Origin: Propionibacteriaceae bacterium
GTDB lineage: Bacteria; Actinomycetota; Actinomycetes; Propionibacteriales; Propionibacteriaceae
Reading direction: 5' to 3'
DNA length: 59,919 nucleotides
Assembly (NCBI GenBank): GCA_030528545.1
Contig: JAUMYR010000005.1
Location: 1-59,919, forward strand
The position numbers were made by a program, and so were the translations under genes. Position 1 is the stretch's first letter; each line of letters starts with the position of its first letter. Shown one piece after another: positions 57,897 through 59,919 of the stretch. Below the pieces are notes generated by a model that made no database searches, was not told the DNA's origin, and saw only the letters and a program-made list of their open reading frames with translations.

Positions 57897-58718
57897 ATGG
57901 GGACATTGTCTAGCTTCTTGTGGTCGGCCTACCCGATTCGCCCCCGGCGACGCGGCTGGCGCAACGCGGCACCCTCGGTGCTCTTCGGTGCGGTGCTGCT
58001 CCTCTCGTGGTGGGTGCTGACTTCCTCAGGAACCATCGCTTCGATCGTCTTACCGAACCCGGTCGATGTGCTCTGGCGCTTCGGCACTGATCTGGCCCGG
58101 GGGCACATCCTCGGCTATGTCTGGCCGACTGTGGTGGAGGCACTGCTCGGCAGCCTCATCGCCGCGCTAATCGCGCTTCCGCTGGCCTATGTGGTCTCCC
58201 ATTCGGGCCTGTTAGCGAAGGTGATTGAGCCCTATGTGGCGCTGAGCCAGACCGTGCCGCTGGTCGCCCTCGCCCCGATCCTGGCGCTGTGGGTCGGCTA
58301 TGGGACGCTGCCTATCGCCTTGCTGTGTGCGTTGATCGCGTTCTTTCCCATGATCACCACCGCGGTGCTCGGCTTCCGGTCCCTCGACCCCCGGGTCATC
58401 GATGCGGCGTGCCTGGACGGGGCCTCCGGGGCGCAGCTTTTGAGACACGTGGAACTGCCGCTGGCTGCCCCCGCCCTGCTGGCCGGACTGCGGGCCGGGC
58501 TGGTGCTCTCGGTCACCGGAGCGATCGTCGGTGAGTTCATGATGGGCGGCTCGGGGCTGGCGACCTGGCTCACGTTGCAACGTGACCGCGCTGACACCGT
58601 CGGCATGTTTGCCGTCCTGATCTGGGTTTCTGGCGTCGCTTTGACGCTGCACGGCCTCGTCCACAGGTTCGAGCGCCGGATCACCTATCGTCTCGATGAA
58701 AGGGAACGCCTGCCATGA
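57897..58718 (+). CDS. ribX: ABC permease, riboflavin uptake (RibX-like)
   Basis: A 273-residue ABC inner-membrane protein of the SsuC/TauC/ThiX type, with about six helices and the coupling loop EAxxxDGASGAQLLRHVELPLAAPALLAGL, seen here as DAACLDGASGAQLLRHVELPLAA. It stands directly behind an FMN riboswitch and overlaps the binding-protein gene by 4 nt. This pairing matches the RibXY riboflavin system described in Chloroflexus, from memory. No ATPase gene is present before the next gene. Start ATG 57897 is uncertain: the ribosome site is weak, and TTG 57906 is an alternative. Confidence 0.85.
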   Translation: MGTLSSFLWSAYPIRPRRRGWRNAAPSVLFGAVLLLSWWVLTSSGTIASIVLPNPVDVLWRFGTDLARGHILGYVWPTVVEALLGSLIAALIALPLAYVVSHSGLLAKVIEPYVALSQTVPLVALAPILALWVGYGTLPIALLCALIAFFPMITTAVLGFRSLDPRVIDAACLDGASGAQLLRHVELPLAAPALLAGLRAGLVLSVTGAIVGEFMMGGSGLATWLTLQRDRADTVGMFAVLIWVSGVALTLHGLVHRFERRITYRLDERERLP

Positions 58719-59707
58719 CCATTTCTCGCCGCGGCCTGCTGGCTTCCGCCGGGGCTCTCGCCTGCGCGCTGGCATCCTGTTCGGGCACCGATGCGCGCCC
58801 GTCCGCCAGCGGTACCTCTGAGGCGCTCACCATTGGACTGACCTATATCCCGAATGTGCAGTTCTCGCCTTTCTACGTAGCCCTCGAGAGGGGCTATTTC
58901 TGGGAGGCCGGGCTGTCGGTGAGCCTGCGCCACCACGGCGCTCAGGAGGACCTGTTTGGCGCGCTGATCGGCGGAACCGAACAGATCGTCATCGCTTCCT
59001 CCGACGAGGCGATGGTGGCCGCGGCCAACGGCACGGGTCTACAGACCTTCGCCACGATGTATCAGCGTTACCCGGTCTCGGTCATCGTCCCTGCCGGGTC
59101 TGGGGTGAGAGCGCTCACCGACCTCGCGGGCAAGCGCGTCGGTCTGCCTGGCCGCTACGGATCGTCCTATTACGGCCTGCTGGCGGGCCTAGCGAAAGCG
59201 GGCATGACGGAGAAGGACATCACCCTGGTCGAGATCGGCTACACCGGGGTCAGCGCCCTCATCACGAGCAAGGTGGATGCCATCGTCGGATTCATCAACA
59301 ACGAACCCCTCCAGTTCGCGGCGCAGGGCTTCCCGGTCACCGCCATCGACGTGGTCGACCCGGACGCCCCGACCCTGGTCGGCCCCGGACTGATCACCGC
59401 CAAGGGGGCGCTGGACGCCGCGATCCTGGCCAAGGTCACCAGGGCCGTGCTGGACGCCGAGAAAGCGATCGTCGCCAACCCGGCCGAAGCCCTGGATCTG
59501 AGCGCCAAACACGTGCCCGACCTGGCCGATGCCTCGGCGCGGGCCAGCGCAGAGAAGGTACTCGCCGCGACCTCCAAGCTGTGGCTGGTGGACAAGACCC
59601 CAAGCCTGGCCATCGACAAGCGGGCCTTCGCCCGGATGAGTGACCTGTTGCACAGCGCCGGGATCACCCCGGTGAAGGTTGACCCGGCCAGCGTCATCGC
59701 GGGTTAG
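58715..59707 (+). CDS. ribY: Riboflavin-type substrate-binding lipoprotein (RibY-like)
   Basis: A 330-residue binding protein of the NMT1/THI5-like fold. The signal starts MTISRRGLLASAGALACALA and ends in lipobox LASC; the twin Arg suggests Tat export. Key stretches are TYIPNVQFSPFYVALERGYFWEAGL, the HHGAQEDLFGALIGGTEQIVIASSDEAMVA segment (split here by reading frame only), and GLPGRYGSSYYGLL. ThiY and SsuA bind other ligands with the same fold; the FMN riboswitch points to riboflavin or a flavin precursor. ATG 58715 overlaps ribX. It ends 162 nt from the partial glutamine synthetase gene. Confidence 0.88.
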   Translation: MTISRRGLLASAGALACALASCSGTDARPSASGTSEALTIGLTYIPNVQFSPFYVALERGYFWEAGLSVSLRHHGAQEDLFGALIGGTEQIVIASSDEAMVAAANGTGLQTFATMYQRYPVSVIVPAGSGVRALTDLAGKRVGLPGRYGSSYYGLLAGLAKAGMTEKDITLVEIGYTGVSALITSKVDAIVGFINNEPLQFAAQGFPVTAIDVVDPDAPTLVGPGLITAKGALDAAILAKVTRAVLDAEKAIVANPAEALDLSAKHVPDLADASARASAEKVLAATSKLWLVDKTPSLAIDKRAFARMSDLLHSAGITPVKVDPASVIAG

Positions 59708-59769
59708 CCGGGCTCCCGGCGCTCTCACCGCGGACGAACCGGTGCCGGGAACAGGGCAGCGTGCACGAG

Positions 59770-59804
59770 GCGGGTGTCCCCTGGGCCTGGCAGGGGCCAC
59801 CCGC
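59770..59804. terminator. Bidirectional hairpin between ribY and glnA
   Basis: GCGGGTGTCCCCTG (59770-59783) pairs with CAGGGGCCACCCGC (59791-59804) with one mismatch and a 7-nt loop. It lies between two converging genes. Confidence 0.6.
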
Positions 59805-59868
59805 TGCCACCGTGACCGCGACGCATGCGATGGGGCAGCGGATGGGTGTCTTCCCGCTCCCAGCGTCC

Positions 59869-59919
59869 TCAGATCGCGTAGTAGAGGTCGAACTCGTAGG
59901 GGTGGGGGCGCAGCCGGAT
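59869..59919 (-). CDS. glnA: Glutamine synthetase (GlnA1-type), C-terminus only
   Basis: The minus strand reads IRLRPHPYEFDLYYAI and then stop (59871-59869). RPHPYEFxLYY is the usual end of type I-beta glutamine synthetases; the rest lies beyond the window. The glnE / glnA1 neighbourhood agrees with mycobacteria, and this copy is the likely GlnE target. Only 16 residues are visible. Confidence 0.8.
   Translation of the reverse strand: MRLRPHPYEFDLYYAI

Noticed and set aside
1..59919. tRNA or rRNA genes and insertion sequences
   Set aside because: None was recognised: no transposase-like protein, terminal repeats or tRNA-like T-loop plus anticodon arrangement stood out by eye; a tRNAscan or ISfinder run was not possible.

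Overview
The window is high-GC DNA from an actinobacterium. Supporting markers are pafB-pafC beside tatA-tatC, a HelY-type helicase, glnA2/glnE, a PASTA serine/threonine kinase, DUF2510 proteins, a ParA/ScpA/ScpB block and many GTG starts. From memory, gene order resembles the Mycobacterium tuberculosis blocks TPR-HAD-(small ORF)-tlyA-nadK-recN, NUDIX-xerD-parA-scpA-scpB-rluB, metF/idsA/pknL and glnA1-glnE-glnA2. The vitamin, amide and glycogen genes between these blocks would fit a Propionibacteriaceae-like organism, but genus cannot be fixed from sequence alone.

Layout. 1-1924: a partial TPR-like protein and a HAD phosphatase. 1930-15029: an accessory block splitting the HAD gene from tlyA. 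It holds a biotin ECF transporter (bioY-bioM-bioN); a TPP riboswitch with an MFS carrier, a divergent thiM and a thiE; a leftward amide operon (fmdB, amiS/ureI-like channel, formamidase, OFA-family carrier and a 42-residue carrier subunit); an orphan NarL-type regulator; bioQ-like/bioB divergent genes; and a Ser/Pro-rich lipoprotein. 15213-18755: 69-aa protein, tlyA, nadK, recN. 18776-21695: a second TPP riboswitch with thiM-thiE-thiD-tenA. 21872-28066: NUDIX, xerD, parA, RHH-like protein, scpA, scpB, rluB, lipoprotein FKBP. 28053-35968: gluQ on the minus strand, then pafB, pafC, 64-aa membrane protein, tatA, tatC, lipid kinase, helY. 36023-47404: glgP, a 0.5-kb gap without a recognisable gene, EamA carrier, PASTA kinase, thiE-like gene, prenyl synthase, metF, HelD. 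47455-59919: FAD protein, map, two DUF2510 paralogues, glnA2, thioesterase, SCP-like protein, NiaP-like carrier, glnE, an FMN riboswitch with a riboflavin-transporter-like permease and binding protein (ribX/ribY-like), and the last codons of a second glutamine synthetase at the right edge.

The strongest theme is vitamin scavenging: biotin, thiamine or its precursors, riboflavin and probably niacin each have a carrier here, three of them under a recognisable control element (a BioQ-type operator, TPP riboswitches, an FMN riboswitch). Thiamine genes are redundant: two thiM, three thiE-like genes and two TPP riboswitches, with key motif changes in one thiM and one thiE-like copy. A second recurrent signal is TANNNT followed 6-8 nt later by ATG/GTG with no Shine-Dalgarno, suggesting leaderless mRNAs for about ten genes. 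Nitrogen supply is a third theme: glnA2, glnE, glnA1 and the formamidase operon.
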